The notes under the pieces were generated by a model. That model saw nothing but the letters and a program-made list of their open reading frames with translations. It made no database searches and was not told the origin of the DNA. Shown here one piece after another: positions 18,141 through 27,220 of a stretch of 64,000 nt of DNA (positions within the stretch are counted from its first letter, which is position 1; each line of letters begins with the position of its first letter). The translations under genes were made by a program, and so were the position numbers. This DNA comes from Lysobacter concretionis Ko07 = DSM 16239. GTDB lineage: Bacteria > Pseudomonadota > Gammaproteobacteria > Xanthomonadales > Xanthomonadaceae. The stretch covers positions 57,567 through 121,566 of the forward strand of contig NZ_AVPS01000010.1 of the NCBI RefSeq assembly GCF_000768345.1. Reading direction: 5' to 3'.

Positions 18141-18740
18141 ATGCCCCAGACCCGGCACGAAGCCCTCGACCCGGCAGCACTCGACCAGTTGTTCCGTACC
18201 GCCCGCACCCACAACCAGCTCGGCGGCGAGGTCAGCGACGAGACCTTGCGGCAACTGTACGAGCTGGTGAAGTGGGGCCCGACCAGCGCCAACATGAGCC
18301 CGGCGCGCTTCGTGTTCGTGAAGTCCGCCGAGGCCAAGGCCAAGCTCGGCCCTGCGCTGGATGAGGGCAACCACGCCAAGACCATGGCCGCGCCGGTGAC
18401 GGTGATTGTCGGCTTCGACGAGGATTTCCACGAGAAGCTGCCGTACCTGTTCCCGCACACCGACGCCAAGAGCTGGTTCGACGGCCCGCGCGATGGACGC
18501 AGCGCCGCCGCGTTCCGCAACGGCAGCCTGCAGGGCGCCTACCTGATCCTGGCCGCACGCGCGCTGGGGCTGGACACCGGCCCGATGTCGGGTTTCAACA
18601 ACGCGATGGTCGACGAGGCGTTTTTCAAGGGCACCACGATCAAGTCGAATTTCCTGGTCAACCTGGGTCATGGCGACGCCGATACGTTGTTCCCCCGTTC
18701 GCCGCGATTGTCCTTCGATGAGGCAGCGCGGATTCTCTGA
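18141..18740 (+). CDS. rutE: Nitroreductase family protein, RutE / HadB type (malonic semialdehyde reductase)
   Basis: The 199-residue flavoprotein matches the RutE branch of nitroreductases: an N-terminal [24 protein letters not shown] near residue 45 for FMN contact, and [16 protein letters not shown] near residue 149. RutE reduces malonic semialdehyde to 3-hydroxypropionate in pyrimidine degradation. No other rut genes are nearby, so a general aldehyde or nitro-compound reductase role is equally possible. It is the first gene of a plus-strand run with yceI-like and pirin genes, but the 82-base gap to the next gene leaves co-transcription open. Confidence 0.85.
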   Translation: MPQTRHEALDPAALDQLFRTARTHNQLGGEVSDETLRQLYELVKWGPTSANMSPARFVFVKSAEAKAKLGPALDEGNHAKTMAAPVTVIVGFDEDFHEKLPYLFPHTDAKSWFDGPRDGRSAAAFRNGSLQGAYLILAARALGLDTGPMSGFNNAMVDEAFFKGTTIKSNFLVNLGHGDADTLFPRSPRLSFDEAARIL

Positions 18741-18822
18741 GTCGGCACGCCCGATGCGCCGGCCGACTCAACACCACTGACCCGATACAGCGATACCAAC
18801 CGACATTACGCGGAGACACACC

Positions 18823-19401
18823 ATGTTCAAGCGACTGATCCTTGCCACCGCCCTGGCCGCCGCCGGCACCGCCGCCTTTGCCGCTCCCGTCACCTACCAG
18901 ATGGATCCCGCGCATACCGACGTGATCGCGCAGTGGAGCCATTTCGGCTTCTCCAACCCGAGCATGCACTTCGGCCAGGCCGATGGCGTGCTGGTGTATG
19001 ACGCCGACAACGTCGCCGCCTCCAGCGTCCAGGTGACCCTGCCGCTGTCGTCGATGAACAGCTTTACCGCCAAGTTCGACGAGCACCTGCGCAGCGCCGA
19101 TTTCTTCGACGCGGCCAAATTCCCCAGCGCCAGCTTCAAGAGCACCCAGGTCGAAGCGGCCGGCGAAGGCAGGCTGAAGGTCACCGGCGAGCTGACCATC
19201 AAAGGCATCACCAAGCCGGTCGTGCTGGATGTCACCTTGAACAAGGTCGGCGAGAACATGATGAAACAGCCGACCATCGGCTTCGACGCGGTGACCACCA
19301 TCAAGCGCACCGACTTCGACGTCGGCATGTACGCGCCGGCCGTGAGCGACGAGGTGCGTATCCGCATCACCACCGAAGCCTCCGTGCCGAAGGCGGAATA
19401 A
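18823..19401 (+). CDS. YceI family periplasmic lipid-binding protein
   Basis: The 192-residue product has a signal peptide (cleavage at AFA, about residue 20) and a lipocalin-like YceI barrel with YQMDPAHTDVIAQWSHFGFS near residue 25, and the strand GELTIKGITKPVVLDV. Family members bind polyisoprenoid-type lipids in the periplasm; the cargo here is unknown. The pirin gene begins 8 bases after the stop, so the two are likely co-transcribed. Confidence 0.93.
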   Translation: MFKRLILATALAAAGTAAFAAPVTYQMDPAHTDVIAQWSHFGFSNPSMHFGQADGVLVYDADNVAASSVQVTLPLSSMNSFTAKFDEHLRSADFFDAAKFPSASFKSTQVEAAGEGRLKVTGELTIKGITKPVVLDVTLNKVGENMMKQPTIGFDAVTTIKRTDFDVGMYAPAVSDEVRIRITTEASVPKAE

Positions 19402-19409
19402 GACGATCC

Positions 19410-20114
19410 ATGATCATCCAGCGCCCTTCCGACAGCCGCGGTCACGGTCCGGCCCAGATCGACTGGCTCGACAGCCGGCATACGTTTTCCTTCGGCGGTT
19501 ATTACGATCCCGAATGGATGGGCTTCGGCGTGCTGCGGGTGATCAACGAGGACCGTGTCGCCCCCGGTGCAGGGTTCGCCCCGCATCGGCACGCGAACAT
19601 GGAGATCCTCAGCTACGTGCTGTCGGGTGCCCTCTCGCACCGCGACAGCAGTGGCGCCGAAGGCGTGATCCGGGCCGGTGAACTGCAGTGGATGGGTGCC
19701 GGCCACGGCGTCGAGCACAGCGAGTTCAACGCCTCGACCACCGAGCCGGTGCACTTCCTGCAGATCTGGCTGCAGCCCGACCGGGTCAACGCCGCGCCGG
19801 GGTATGCCCACCGGCCCGCGACGGCGGGCGAGGGCTGGCAGCTGCTGGCCTCGCCCGATGGCGCCAGCGGCAGCATCGCGATCCGCCAGCAGGCCCGGCT
19901 GTACCGCGCCGGGCTGGCGGACGGGCAGGCCGCCGCGTTCGATCTGGATGACGGCCGTCGTTACTGGCTGCACGTCGCCGCCGGTGCGGTCGCGTCCGGT
20001 GACCAGCGCCTGCTGGCCGGCGATGCGGTCGGCATGGTCGACGAGGCCGGAACGCTGATGCTGGAAGCCGTGGCCGACGGCACCGATGTGCTGTTGTTCG
20101 AGCTGCCCCGGTAA
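19410..20114 (+). CDS. Pirin family protein (YhaK/YhhW type bicupin)
   Basis: The 234-residue protein is a typical bacterial pirin. The N-terminal cupin holds the metal ligands of the PHRHANMEI motif (about residues 57-65), followed by GAGHGVEHSEFN near residue 97. The C-terminal cupin is shorter and lacks the ligand set, as usual in YhhW-like members. Such proteins are iron-binding; some show quercetinase activity in vitro and others act as redox-linked regulators, so the true role is open. The start is 8 bases downstream of the YceI-family stop. Confidence 0.92.
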   Translation: MIIQRPSDSRGHGPAQIDWLDSRHTFSFGGYYDPEWMGFGVLRVINEDRVAPGAGFAPHRHANMEILSYVLSGALSHRDSSGAEGVIRAGELQWMGAGHGVEHSEFNASTTEPVHFLQIWLQPDRVNAAPGYAHRPATAGEGWQLLASPDGASGSIAIRQQARLYRAGLADGQAAAFDLDDGRRYWLHVAAGAVASGDQRLLAGDAVGMVDEAGTLMLEAVADGTDVLLFELPR

Positions 20115-20169
20115 GCACGGCGGGGCGGCTGGTAAACTGGCCGCCTCGCATCATCCGTCGATACCCGCC

Positions 20170-20367
20170 ATGACCGCAGTCCAAGTCCATCCCACCCAGG
20201 CCAACGCCGAGCGTCGCTACGTCGTTACCCGCGCCGACCTGCCGCTGAGCTGCCCCATGCCGTCGATGGCACTGTGGAATTCGCACCCGCGCGTGTACCT
20301 GCCGATCGAGGCCGAGGGCGAGAGCGACTGCCCGTATTGCGGCGCGCATTTCGTCCTCCAGGACTGA
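20170..20367 (+). CDS. Small zinc-finger domain protein (zf-CHCC type)
   Basis: The 65-residue protein has the Cys-His-Cys-Cys arrangement of the zf-CHCC family (related to the NDUFS6 subunit): Cys28, His39, Cys54 and Cys57, with HPRVYLPIE between. Bacterial members are uncharacterised. The ATG at 20170 gives the compact family length. It follows the pirin gene and immediately precedes the glycosyltransferase gene (10-base gap), so it may be the first gene of the envelope run. Confidence 0.88.
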   Translation: MTAVQVHPTQANAERRYVVTRADLPLSCPMPSMALWNSHPRVYLPIEAEGESDCPYCGAHFVLQD

Positions 20368-20377
20368 CCCTTCCACG

Positions 20378-21502
20378 ATGCGCCGGATGACCGTCGTCCA
20401 GCTGTTGCCGGCGCTGGAATCGGGTGGGGTGGAGCGTTCCACGCTGGAAATCGCCCGGGCCCTGGTGGATGCGGGCCATCGCGCGATCGTGGTTTCCGCG
20501 GGTGGCCGGCTGGTGCCATGTCTGCTGGCTTCCGGTGCGGAGCATGTGACGCTCGACATCGGTCGCAAGTCGCTGTTGACGTTGCGTCAGGTGAGGCCGC
20601 TGCGCGCCTTGCTGGCCGGTGGCGACGTCGACATCGTCCATGTGCGCTCGCGCTTGCCGGCCTGGATCGCGAGGTTCGCCCTGCGCGGCATGGCCGCCGC
20701 GACGCGGCCGCGGCTGGTCAGCACCGTGCACGGCCTCAACTCGGTTTCGGCCTACAGCGCCGTCATGACCCGCGGCGAGCGGGTCATCTGCGTGTCCGGC
20801 TGCGTGCGCGATCATGTGCTGCGGCACTACCCGAAAACCGGTCCCGACCGCCTGCGGGTAATCCCGCGCGGTATCGATCCGGCGGTCTTTCCGCACGCGC
20901 CGTTGCCGGATCGCGCCGCGCGCCAATGGGCCGCCGCGCAGCATCCGGCGCTGGTCGGCAGTGGCCCGCTGCTGCTGCTGCCCGGCCGCGGTACCCGCCT
21001 GAAAGGGCATGCCGATGCGCTGCAACTGCTGGCGCGGCTGCGCGGCGACGGCCTGGATGCCCGGCTGTGGTTGCCCGGTGCGCGCGAGTCCGGACGCGAG
21101 GCGTATATCGCCGAACTCGAAGCCCGGGCGGTGGTGCTGGGCATCGAAGGTGCGCTGGCGTTCACCGCGCCCACCGATGCCATCGCCCGCGCCTATGCCG
21201 CCAGCGACCTGGTGCTGCAGTTGTCGCGCAAGCCCGAGGCGTTCGGTCGCACCGTGATCGAGGCGTTGTCGGTCGGTCGTCCGGTGCTGGGCTGGGACCA
21301 TGGCGGGGTGGGCGAATTGCTCGGCCAACTGCAGCCCGCGGGCGCAGTGCCCGCATTCGATGAGGCGGTCCTGCACCAGCGCGCCCGCGGCCTGCTGGCC
21401 CGGCCGTCGGTGGCAGCCGTTACGATGCCCCTGCTGTCGGATTACACCCTGCACGCCATGCAACGAGCGACCCTGGATGTCTATGCCGAACTCATCGACT
21501 GA
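20378..21502 (+). CDS. Glycosyltransferase family 4 protein
   Basis: The 374-residue enzyme has the GT-B fold signatures of GT4: an N-terminal LLPALESGGVERSTLEIA (acceptor side), VSTVHG and ICVSGCVRDHV mid-protein, IPRGIDP, and the C-terminal E-x7-E motif EAFGRTVIE that binds the nucleotide-sugar donor. It should add a sugar to an LPS core or O-chain on the cytoplasmic side; the sugar cannot be deduced. The following ligase gene starts inside its 3' end (20-base overlap), strong evidence for shared function. Confidence 0.9.
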   Translation: MRRMTVVQLLPALESGGVERSTLEIARALVDAGHRAIVVSAGGRLVPCLLASGAEHVTLDIGRKSLLTLRQVRPLRALLAGGDVDIVHVRSRLPAWIARFALRGMAAATRPRLVSTVHGLNSVSAYSAVMTRGERVICVSGCVRDHVLRHYPKTGPDRLRVIPRGIDPAVFPHAPLPDRAARQWAAAQHPALVGSGPLLLLPGRGTRLKGHADALQLLARLRGDGLDARLWLPGARESGREAYIAELEARAVVLGIEGALAFTAPTDAIARAYAASDLVLQLSRKPEAFGRTVIEALSVGRPVLGWDHGGVGELLGQLQPAGAVPAFDEAVLHQRARGLLARPSVAAVTMPLLSDYTLHAMQRATLDVYAELID

Positions 21503-22838
21503 CCCGCCTGCGTCAGCGCGCCCAGCCGCGAACGTCCCACACAGGCAGTCGAGCCACGGGTGGCGCTGGGCCCCGGCGTGGGTGCTGGCCTATGTGGCGT
21601 TGTGGCCCGCGCCCGGTTATGCCGAAGGCGTCCTCGTGCTCGGTGCGCTGCTGGCGATCGTCAAGCTGATCGGCTCGCGTTTCCGTGGCGGCAGCCAGTT
21701 GTTGAGTGGCGCGGCCTGGGCGTTGACCAGCGTGCTGTTCTTCGCCTACTGGCTGCCCGAACTGGTGTCCTCGTTCGATGCGGTGGATCCCGGCCGCGCG
21801 CTGCGCGAGGCGGCCGCGGACCTGCGTTACCTGCCGTTCCTGTGGCTGGTGGCTTCGGCCGTCGCCAACCAGCGTGGACGTCGCAACACTTTGGGCGGGC
21901 TGGCGATCATCGTCGGCGTCTGGACGGTGGATGCCCTGTTGCAGGCGCTGACCGGCACCAGTCCGCTGTTTTTCGGTATCGACACGATCAAGCAGGCGAT
22001 CAGCGGTCACGGCATGTGCACCGCCATCGAGGTCGCGGGTCGGGATCGGCTGAGCGGTGTGCTCGGGCCGTGCAACCTCAAGCTGGGTCTGGTCCTGGCG
22101 AGCCTGTCGCCGTTCGCGTTGTACGCGATGAGCCGTCGGTTCGGAATCGCCGGCTGGTTGCTGGGCGCCACTGCGATCGGCGTGGTGGTGGTGCTGGCAG
22201 GCTCGCGCGCATCGTGGATCACCTATGCACTGGTGCTGGTCTTGTCCGGCTGGCGCCTGCTGGGTTGGAAGAAGTTGCTGGGCGTATTCGCCTTCGGCGC
22301 CGTCATGCTCGTGGTGCTTGGCATCGTCTCACCGGACGTGCGCCAGCGACTGGAGCGCACGACCCACGTGCTGGCGGCCAACGAAGCCGGGGTCGACCGG
22401 GCGTTGTCCGGGCGCACCCGGATCTGGGGCGCGGCGCTGTGCATGGCCGGCCACCACCCGATCAACGGTGTGGGTGCCCGCGGTTTCCGCGAGGCATTCC
22501 CGGAGTGTGATCCGCAGTCGGGGCAGGTCGCTCAATGGGGTGAGGGGCCGGCGCTGCATGCCCACCAGATCGTGCTGGAAATCCTCAGCGAGACCGGAGT
22601 TTTCGGCCTGCTGTTGTGGCTGGCCGGCGGCGCGCTGGCCTGGCGCGCCTGGCGGTTCGCCGATGCCGCCGCCCGCAGGCGGGCACGTCCGGCGATGCTC
22701 GCCCTGGTGGTCACGGTGTTCCCGCTCAATACCCACCTCGCGTTCTATTCAACTTTCTGGGGTGGACTGACCCTGCTGCTGGCAGCCCTGTATGCCGGCA
22801 GTTTGCTGGCCTTGCCTGACGCGGCGGAGCAGAAGTAG
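21483..22838 (+). CDS. O-antigen ligase / Wzy-type polymerase family membrane protein
   Basis: The 451-residue protein is polytopic, with about ten to twelve hydrophobic helices and a large periplasmic loop (about residues 280-370). The loop holds GSRASW near residue 241 and the Wzy_C-type stretch ALHAHQIVLEILSETG near residue 357, including the His seen in O-antigen ligases. It would join O-chains or other glycans to lipid A-core (WaaL role) or polymerise them; the sequence alone does not separate these. ATG 21483 overlaps the glycosyltransferase stop; ATG 21477 is an in-frame alternative. Confidence 0.88.
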   Translation: MPNSSTDPPASARPAANVPHRQSSHGWRWAPAWVLAYVALWPAPGYAEGVLVLGALLAIVKLIGSRFRGGSQLLSGAAWALTSVLFFAYWLPELVSSFDAVDPGRALREAAADLRYLPFLWLVASAVANQRGRRNTLGGLAIIVGVWTVDALLQALTGTSPLFFGIDTIKQAISGHGMCTAIEVAGRDRLSGVLGPCNLKLGLVLASLSPFALYAMSRRFGIAGWLLGATAIGVVVVLAGSRASWITYALVLVLSGWRLLGWKKLLGVFAFGAVMLVVLGIVSPDVRQRLERTTHVLAANEAGVDRALSGRTRIWGAALCMAGHHPINGVGARGFREAFPECDPQSGQVAQWGEGPALHAHQIVLEILSETGVFGLLLWLAGGALAWRAWRFADAAARRRARPAMLALVVTVFPLNTHLAFYSTFWGGLTLLLAALYAGSLLALPDAAEQK

Positions 22839-23411
22839 CTGGCAACAGCAACAGCAACAGCAACAGCGGAGCGGGATGTAGCGAGGGCTTCGGATGCAGC
22901 GTCGCCCTGTCGGGGTGCTTGCTGCCCGGTTCGAGCAGCCCGCTCCGCGGCCCGGTCCGGCGCAGCGCACCGGCCGTTCGCGCAGGCGCGCGGCAGTGCC
23001 GCGCAAGCCGCCTGCACTCACCCATGCCCGTACTCACCGCCGCAGGCCACGGCGGAAAATCCGCATGGCTGCTGTTCGGCCACCGAGAAATTTCGGCAGG
23101 CGCCGCCTGCGCCATCCAAGCCCCATGGCTCTGGGCTCGGCCCGGGACAAAGGCCGTCGCTTATTGGCATCGGGACCACGTGTACTTGAGCGCGCTGCAA
23201 CGTTACTGCGGTCGAAAAGGCCCGCCAGCTTTTGTTCTTCCTTCGACCAGCGAGAAATTCCGGTGGCGCCTGTCGGGTGTCCCGATCACCAAGCGAATAT
23301 CGTGGAGCGACTGATCGGGATACCCGACAGGCGCAGCCTCCTTCCTCACGCGCTCGGCTCTGACTTACCGACTCAGGCAGACGCTATTTCATATGCTGGC
23401 ACCGGGCAGGT
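22839..23411. other. Gene-free hairpin-rich interval
   Basis: I see no credible gene in these 573 bases. They hold AACAGC four times at 22844-22867, a GCGCGGC/GCCGCGC hairpin at 22987-23004, a repeated motif CGAGAAATTYCGG followed by GGCGCC at 23084-23109 and 23251-23270, and a long inverted repeat at 23266-23334. Short open frames here are low-complexity and mutually overlapping. Confidence 0.6.
23266..23334. repeat. 23-base inverted repeat with 23-base loop
   Basis: The arm at 23266-23288 (starting GCGCCTGTCGGGTG) pairs with 23312-23334 (ending CCCGACAGGCGC) at 22 of 23 positions. No T-run follows, so it is not a standard terminator. It lies between the ligase gene and the converging acyltransferase gene. 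Confidence 0.85.
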
Positions 23412-24368
23412 CTACCCGCGCCGGTAAGGCGAGCTCATTCCCGGCGGGCGCCGCTTGAACCGGCGGTGGATCCACAGGTACTGGCTGGGTGCCTCGCGCA
23501 CCATGGCCTCGATGGCGGCATTGACCTTGGTGCTGTCGATGGCGGCATCGCTGGAAGGAAAATCCCCCAGTGGCGCACCCAGCCGCAGCACGTAATCCGC
23601 ACCCTCGCGCCGATGGAAGAACGGCACCACCGCGCAGCCGGTCAGGCGGGCGAACTGGTGGGTCGCGGTGATCGTCGCCGCCGGCACGCCGAAGAACGGC
23701 GCGAACACGGTGTCCTTGCCGCGCATGTCCTGGTCGGGCGCGTACCACAGCAGGCCGCCCTGCTTGAGGTGCCGCATCGCCGGACGCAGTTCGGCATTGG
23801 CGAACATCGCGCTGGCATAACGCAGGCGGCCGCGCTTGACCGCCCATTCCATCACCGGACTGCGATGGCGACGGTACATGCCGGCCAGCGGCAGGTGGTC
23901 GCACATCAGCCGCCCGCAGATCTCCAGGGTGAGGAAATGGCCGGACACCAGCAGCACACCTCGCCCTTGTGCACGGATCGCCTCGATGGCCTCCACGCCC
24001 TCGATCCGTGTCGTGCGGCGCATCGGCGCGACCGAGCCCCACCAGGCGCGCGCGAACTCGAACAGGCCGATGCCCAGGTCGCGAAAGCTTGCGCGCAGCA
24101 AGGCCTCGCGCGACGCCTCGTCCAGCTCCGGAAAACACAGTGACAAGTTGATCCGCGCCGCCTGTCGCCGCTCGCCGGCCAGGCGCAGCGCGAGCGCCCC
24201 GATGCCCGCGCCGAGTACGCGCTGCAACGACCACGGCAGGCGCGCGGCCAGCCACATCCCGCCCAGCGCCAACCACATCGGCCAGTGGCGCGGCCCCAGC
24301 GGCGCGGCTCCGGCGGAGGTCGGGCTGGCCGGAACGGAATCGGATGCGGGGGAAGCGGTATCGGACAT
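23412..24368 (-). CDS. LpxL/HtrB-like lysophospholipid acyltransferase
   Basis: The 318-residue protein belongs to the lipid A late acyltransferase (LPLAT) family: a membrane-associated N-terminal helix, the H-x4-E catalytic motif in SGHFLTLEICGR near residue 136, the DQDMRGKDTVFAPFFGVPA acceptor-binding segment near residue 210, and PSQYLWIHRRFKRRP near the C-terminus. It should transfer a fatty acyl chain from ACP to the Kdo2-lipid A precursor at the inner membrane. It is divergent from waaA, which makes the Kdo2 acceptor, with a 94-base gap; the pairing supports the assignment. The start at 24368 avoids a basic, low-complexity N-terminal extension. Confidence 0.92.
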   Translation of the reverse strand: MSDTASPASDSVPASPTSAGAAPLGPRHWPMWLALGGMWLAARLPWSLQRVLGAGIGALALRLAGERRQAARINLSLCFPELDEASREALLRASFRDLGIGLFEFARAWWGSVAPMRRTTRIEGVEAIEAIRAQGRGVLLVSGHFLTLEICGRLMCDHLPLAGMYRRHRSPVMEWAVKRGRLRYASAMFANAELRPAMRHLKQGGLLWYAPDQDMRGKDTVFAPFFGVPAATITATHQFARLTGCAVVPFFHRREGADYVLRLGAPLGDFPSSDAAIDSTKVNAAIEAMVREAPSQYLWIHRRFKRRPPGMSSPYRRG

Positions 24369-24462
24369 GCCCGCGATTCTACCGGGCGGTCCCTCGCCGG
24401 GGACGGCCGTGCAGCGCTCCCGCGCCGGCCGCGCCGGCCGGGCCGTACAGTATCCTTCGCGC

Positions 24463-25821
24463 ATGCGAACAGACCTGATCGAGCGCCTTCTGCGCGGCCT
24501 GTATTCGACCGCGCTGTACCTGCTGGTGCCGCTCACGGTGTACCACCTGATCTGGCGCGGCTTTCGCCAGCCTGCCTATTTCCAGCGCTGGAACGAGCGT
24601 TACGCACGCTATCACGACGACCCGCATCGGCTCACGCTGTGGGTGCATGCGGTATCGGTCGGCGAGGTCAACGCGGCGGTGCCGCTGGTGGACGCGCTGC
24701 GCCGCGGCCGCCCCGACCTGCAACTGCTGGTGACCACGATCACCCCGACCGGTTCCGAGCGCGTGCGCGCGTTGTGGGGCCACGATGTCGAGCACGTCTA
24801 CCTGCCCTACGACCTGCCGGGCGCGGTGGGCCGGTTCATCGACCACTACCGTCCGTGCGCCGGGCTGATCATGGAAACCGAGCTGTGGCCGAACCTGCTG
24901 TTCGGTTGCCGCGACCGTGGGGTGCCGGTGTACATCCTCAACGCGCGGCTGTCGGAACGTTCCCTGCGCGGCTACCGGGTGCTGGCGCCGCTGGTCAGTC
25001 GCGCCTTGCGTACCGTGACCATGGTCGCCGCGCAATCGCTGGCCGACGCGGTGCGGTTCGTGCGCCTGGGCGCGCGGCCGGAGCAGGTGGTCGACCTGGG
25101 CAACCTGAAATTCGACGTCATGGTGCCCGAGGGGCTGGAGAGCTTCGCCGCCGAGTGCCGTCGTCGTTGTGGGGACCGTCCGGTCTGGATCGCGGCGAGC
25201 ACCCACGAGGACGAAGAGGCGGCCGTGATCTTGATCCACCGCCGTTTGCGCGCGCGGTTTCCCGACCTGCTGCTGGTGTGGGTGCCGCGTCATCCGGAGC
25301 GGTTCCGGATGGTCGCCGACTACGCGCGCGCCGCCGGCTGGAAAGTATCCACGCGCTCGCGAGCGCAGTGGCCGACGGCGGCGGACGAGGTCTTCGTCGT
25401 CGACACCCTGGGCGAGCTGGTGCACTTCTATGCGTGTGCCGACGTGGCCTTCGTTGGTGGCAGTCTGCAGGCGATCGGTGGCCACAATCTGCTGGAGCCC
25501 GCCGCGGCGGGCACCGCGATCGTGACCGGCCCGCACCTGCACAACTTCGTCGAGATCTCGCGCCAGCTCGATGACGCCGGCGCGCTGCGGGTCGGCGCCG
25601 ATGCCGAGGGCGTGGAAAAAGCACTGGAGGCCCTGCTGGCCGACCCGCAACTGCGTTCGGCCATGACCGAGGCCGGCCGCACCCTGGTGGAGACCGGACG
25701 GGGTGCGCTGGCGCAGACGATGGTGTTGCTGCAACCGGTGCTGTCGGCAAACCCGACGACAGCACCGGCATCGCCTACCGCTGAAGTGGCGACTGGACCT
25801 GCGATTCGGCGTCGACGGTAA
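24463..25821 (+). CDS. waaA: 3-deoxy-D-manno-octulosonic acid transferase
   Basis: The 452-residue GT30 enzyme transfers Kdo from CMP-Kdo to lipid IVA at the inner face of the cytoplasmic membrane. It shows the N-terminal anchor helix, VHAVSVGEVNAAVPLVDALR (about 56-75, with the catalytic Glu), TITPTGSERV, METELWPNLL near residue 139, LNARLSERS and the CMP-binding PRHPERF. ATG 24463 begins MRTDLIERL, the expected N-terminus; the upstream frame is compositionally odd and shadows the divergent gene. The last 47 bases overlap the 3' end of tolC on the other strand. Confidence 0.96.
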   Translation: MRTDLIERLLRGLYSTALYLLVPLTVYHLIWRGFRQPAYFQRWNERYARYHDDPHRLTLWVHAVSVGEVNAAVPLVDALRRGRPDLQLLVTTITPTGSERVRALWGHDVEHVYLPYDLPGAVGRFIDHYRPCAGLIMETELWPNLLFGCRDRGVPVYILNARLSERSLRGYRVLAPLVSRALRTVTMVAAQSLADAVRFVRLGARPEQVVDLGNLKFDVMVPEGLESFAAECRRRCGDRPVWIAASTHEDEEAAVILIHRRLRARFPDLLLVWVPRHPERFRMVADYARAAGWKVSTRSRAQWPTAADEVFVVDTLGELVHFYACADVAFVGGSLQAIGGHNLLEPAAAGTAIVTGPHLHNFVEISRQLDDAGALRVGADAEGVEKALEALLADPQLRSAMTEAGRTLVETGRGALAQTMVLLQPVLSANPTTAPASPTAEVATGPAIRRRR

Positions 25822-27205
25822 GCAGGCGGTTGATGTCCTGCACGTCGTTGATGTCCAGCGTGCCGGCCGCTTCTTCCAGCACCAGCCGCTGCTGCAGGTG
25901 GTTGTATCGCGCCACGGCATAAGCCTGCTGCGCGCCGAACAGGTTCTGCTGGTTGATCAGCACGTCCAGCACGGTGCGGGTGCCGACTTCCAGGCCGACC
26001 TGGGAGGCGTCGTAGGCGGCCTGCGCCGAGACCAGCGCAAGGCGTCGCGCTTCGACTTCGCTGACGCCCGCGACCAGGGTCTGGTACGCATTGCGCGTGT
26101 TGCGCTCCAGCGCGCGGCGCTGCTGCTCGAGCTGGTCGCTGGCGACATCGCGCTGGGCGACGGCCTGGCGCACGCGCGACTGGGTGGCGCCACCGGAGAA
26201 GATCGGCACCGACAGGGTCACGCCGATTTCCGGGCCGCGGCTTTCGCTTTCGATGGGGCTGGTGACCGATCCCGGCAGACCGCTGGCACTGAACGTGCGG
26301 TCGCCCCAGGTCTTGCCATCGGAATAACCGCCGCCCAGATACAGCGTGGGCCAATGGCCGGAACGGGCGGTGGTGATGTTGGCCTCGGCCGACTGCACCT
26401 GGTACTGCTGGGCGCGCAACGCCGGATTGTTCTCGATCGCGGTCTGGACCCAGCTGTCGGCCCCTTCGGCGACCGGCAGTGCGGGCTGGAAATCCTGCGG
26501 CAGCCCCTGCAGGTTGCGCACCGGCTGGCCGGTGATTTCCGCCAGCGCCTGGTACGCGTCGGCGACGGCATTGCGGGCCAGGATGGTGTTCGCGCGCGCG
26601 CTGTCGTACTGGGCGCGCGCCTCATGGACGTCGGTGATCGGCGCCAGGCCGACTTCCAGCCGCTTGGAGGCGAAGTCGAACTGCTTCTGCAGCGCCGTTT
26701 CCGCGGCTTCGGCGGCGGCCAGGGTTTCCAGCTGCACCAGTACGTTGAAGTACGTCGCCGAAGTGCGCGTGATCAGGCTGTTGCCGGCGGCCTGGAGCTG
26801 GAAGTCGCTGGCCCGGCTCAGGGCTTTCTGGCTGCTGAGCGTGCTGAAACGCGAGCGGTCGAAGACCATCTGGTTGACGTTCACCCCCATTCGGCGCGAG
26901 GTCGTCTCGGTATTGACATCACCGCGGAAGGTCACCGGTTGCCCGGTCACGGGATCGAACTGGTTCGAGGTTGCCGGGCCTTCGCTGCGCGAACGGTTGA
27001 GCGATGCGCTGCCGTCGATCTGCGGCAGCATCGCCGCCCGCGCCTGCACCGCGCCTTCCCGCGTGGCCAGGCGGCCGGACTCCGCCGCGGCGAACTGCGG
27101 ATCGCCGGCGCGCGCCAGCTCGTAGGTCTGCAACAGGTCTTCCGCCGCGGCGGTGGCCGGCAGCAGGGCGAAGGCGAGGGCGAGAACGAGTGGGCGGGAA
27201 ATCAT
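25775..27205 (-). CDS. tolC: TolC family outer membrane channel
   Basis: The 476-residue product has a signal peptide (cleavage near residue 21) and the duplicated TolC architecture of coiled-coil helices and short beta strands: LAPITDVHEARAQYDSARAN near residue 186 and LEVGTRTVLDVLINQQNLF near residue 411 are the two family-typical DV(H/L) segments. It forms the trimeric exit duct for RND, MFS or type I systems. The RND pump at 28979-33457 lacks its own outer membrane partner, so this is a natural candidate. It begins 15 bases after pcm, an operon order known in related genera. It overlaps waaA tail to tail by 47 bases. Confidence 0.95.
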   Translation of the reverse strand: MISRPLVLALAFALLPATAAAEDLLQTYELARAGDPQFAAAESGRLATREGAVQARAAMLPQIDGSASLNRSRSEGPATSNQFDPVTGQPVTFRGDVNTETTSRRMGVNVNQMVFDRSRFSTLSSQKALSRASDFQLQAAGNSLITRTSATYFNVLVQLETLAAAEAAETALQKQFDFASKRLEVGLAPITDVHEARAQYDSARANTILARNAVADAYQALAEITGQPVRNLQGLPQDFQPALPVAEGADSWVQTAIENNPALRAQQYQVQSAEANITTARSGHWPTLYLGGGYSDGKTWGDRTFSASGLPGSVTSPIESESRGPEIGVTLSVPIFSGGATQSRVRQAVAQRDVASDQLEQQRRALERNTRNAYQTLVAGVSEVEARRLALVSAQAAYDASQVGLEVGTRTVLDVLINQQNLFGAQQAYAVARYNHLQQRLVLEEAAGTLDINDVQDINRLLTVDAESQVQSPLQR

Positions 27206-27220
27206 GCGGAGTCCTTGCGG

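Noticed and set aside
22894..23427. Overlapping plus-strand frames of 131-177 codons in the envelope gap
   Set aside because: They cover hairpins and repeats, have no ribosome-binding site or known domain, and contradict each other in frame.
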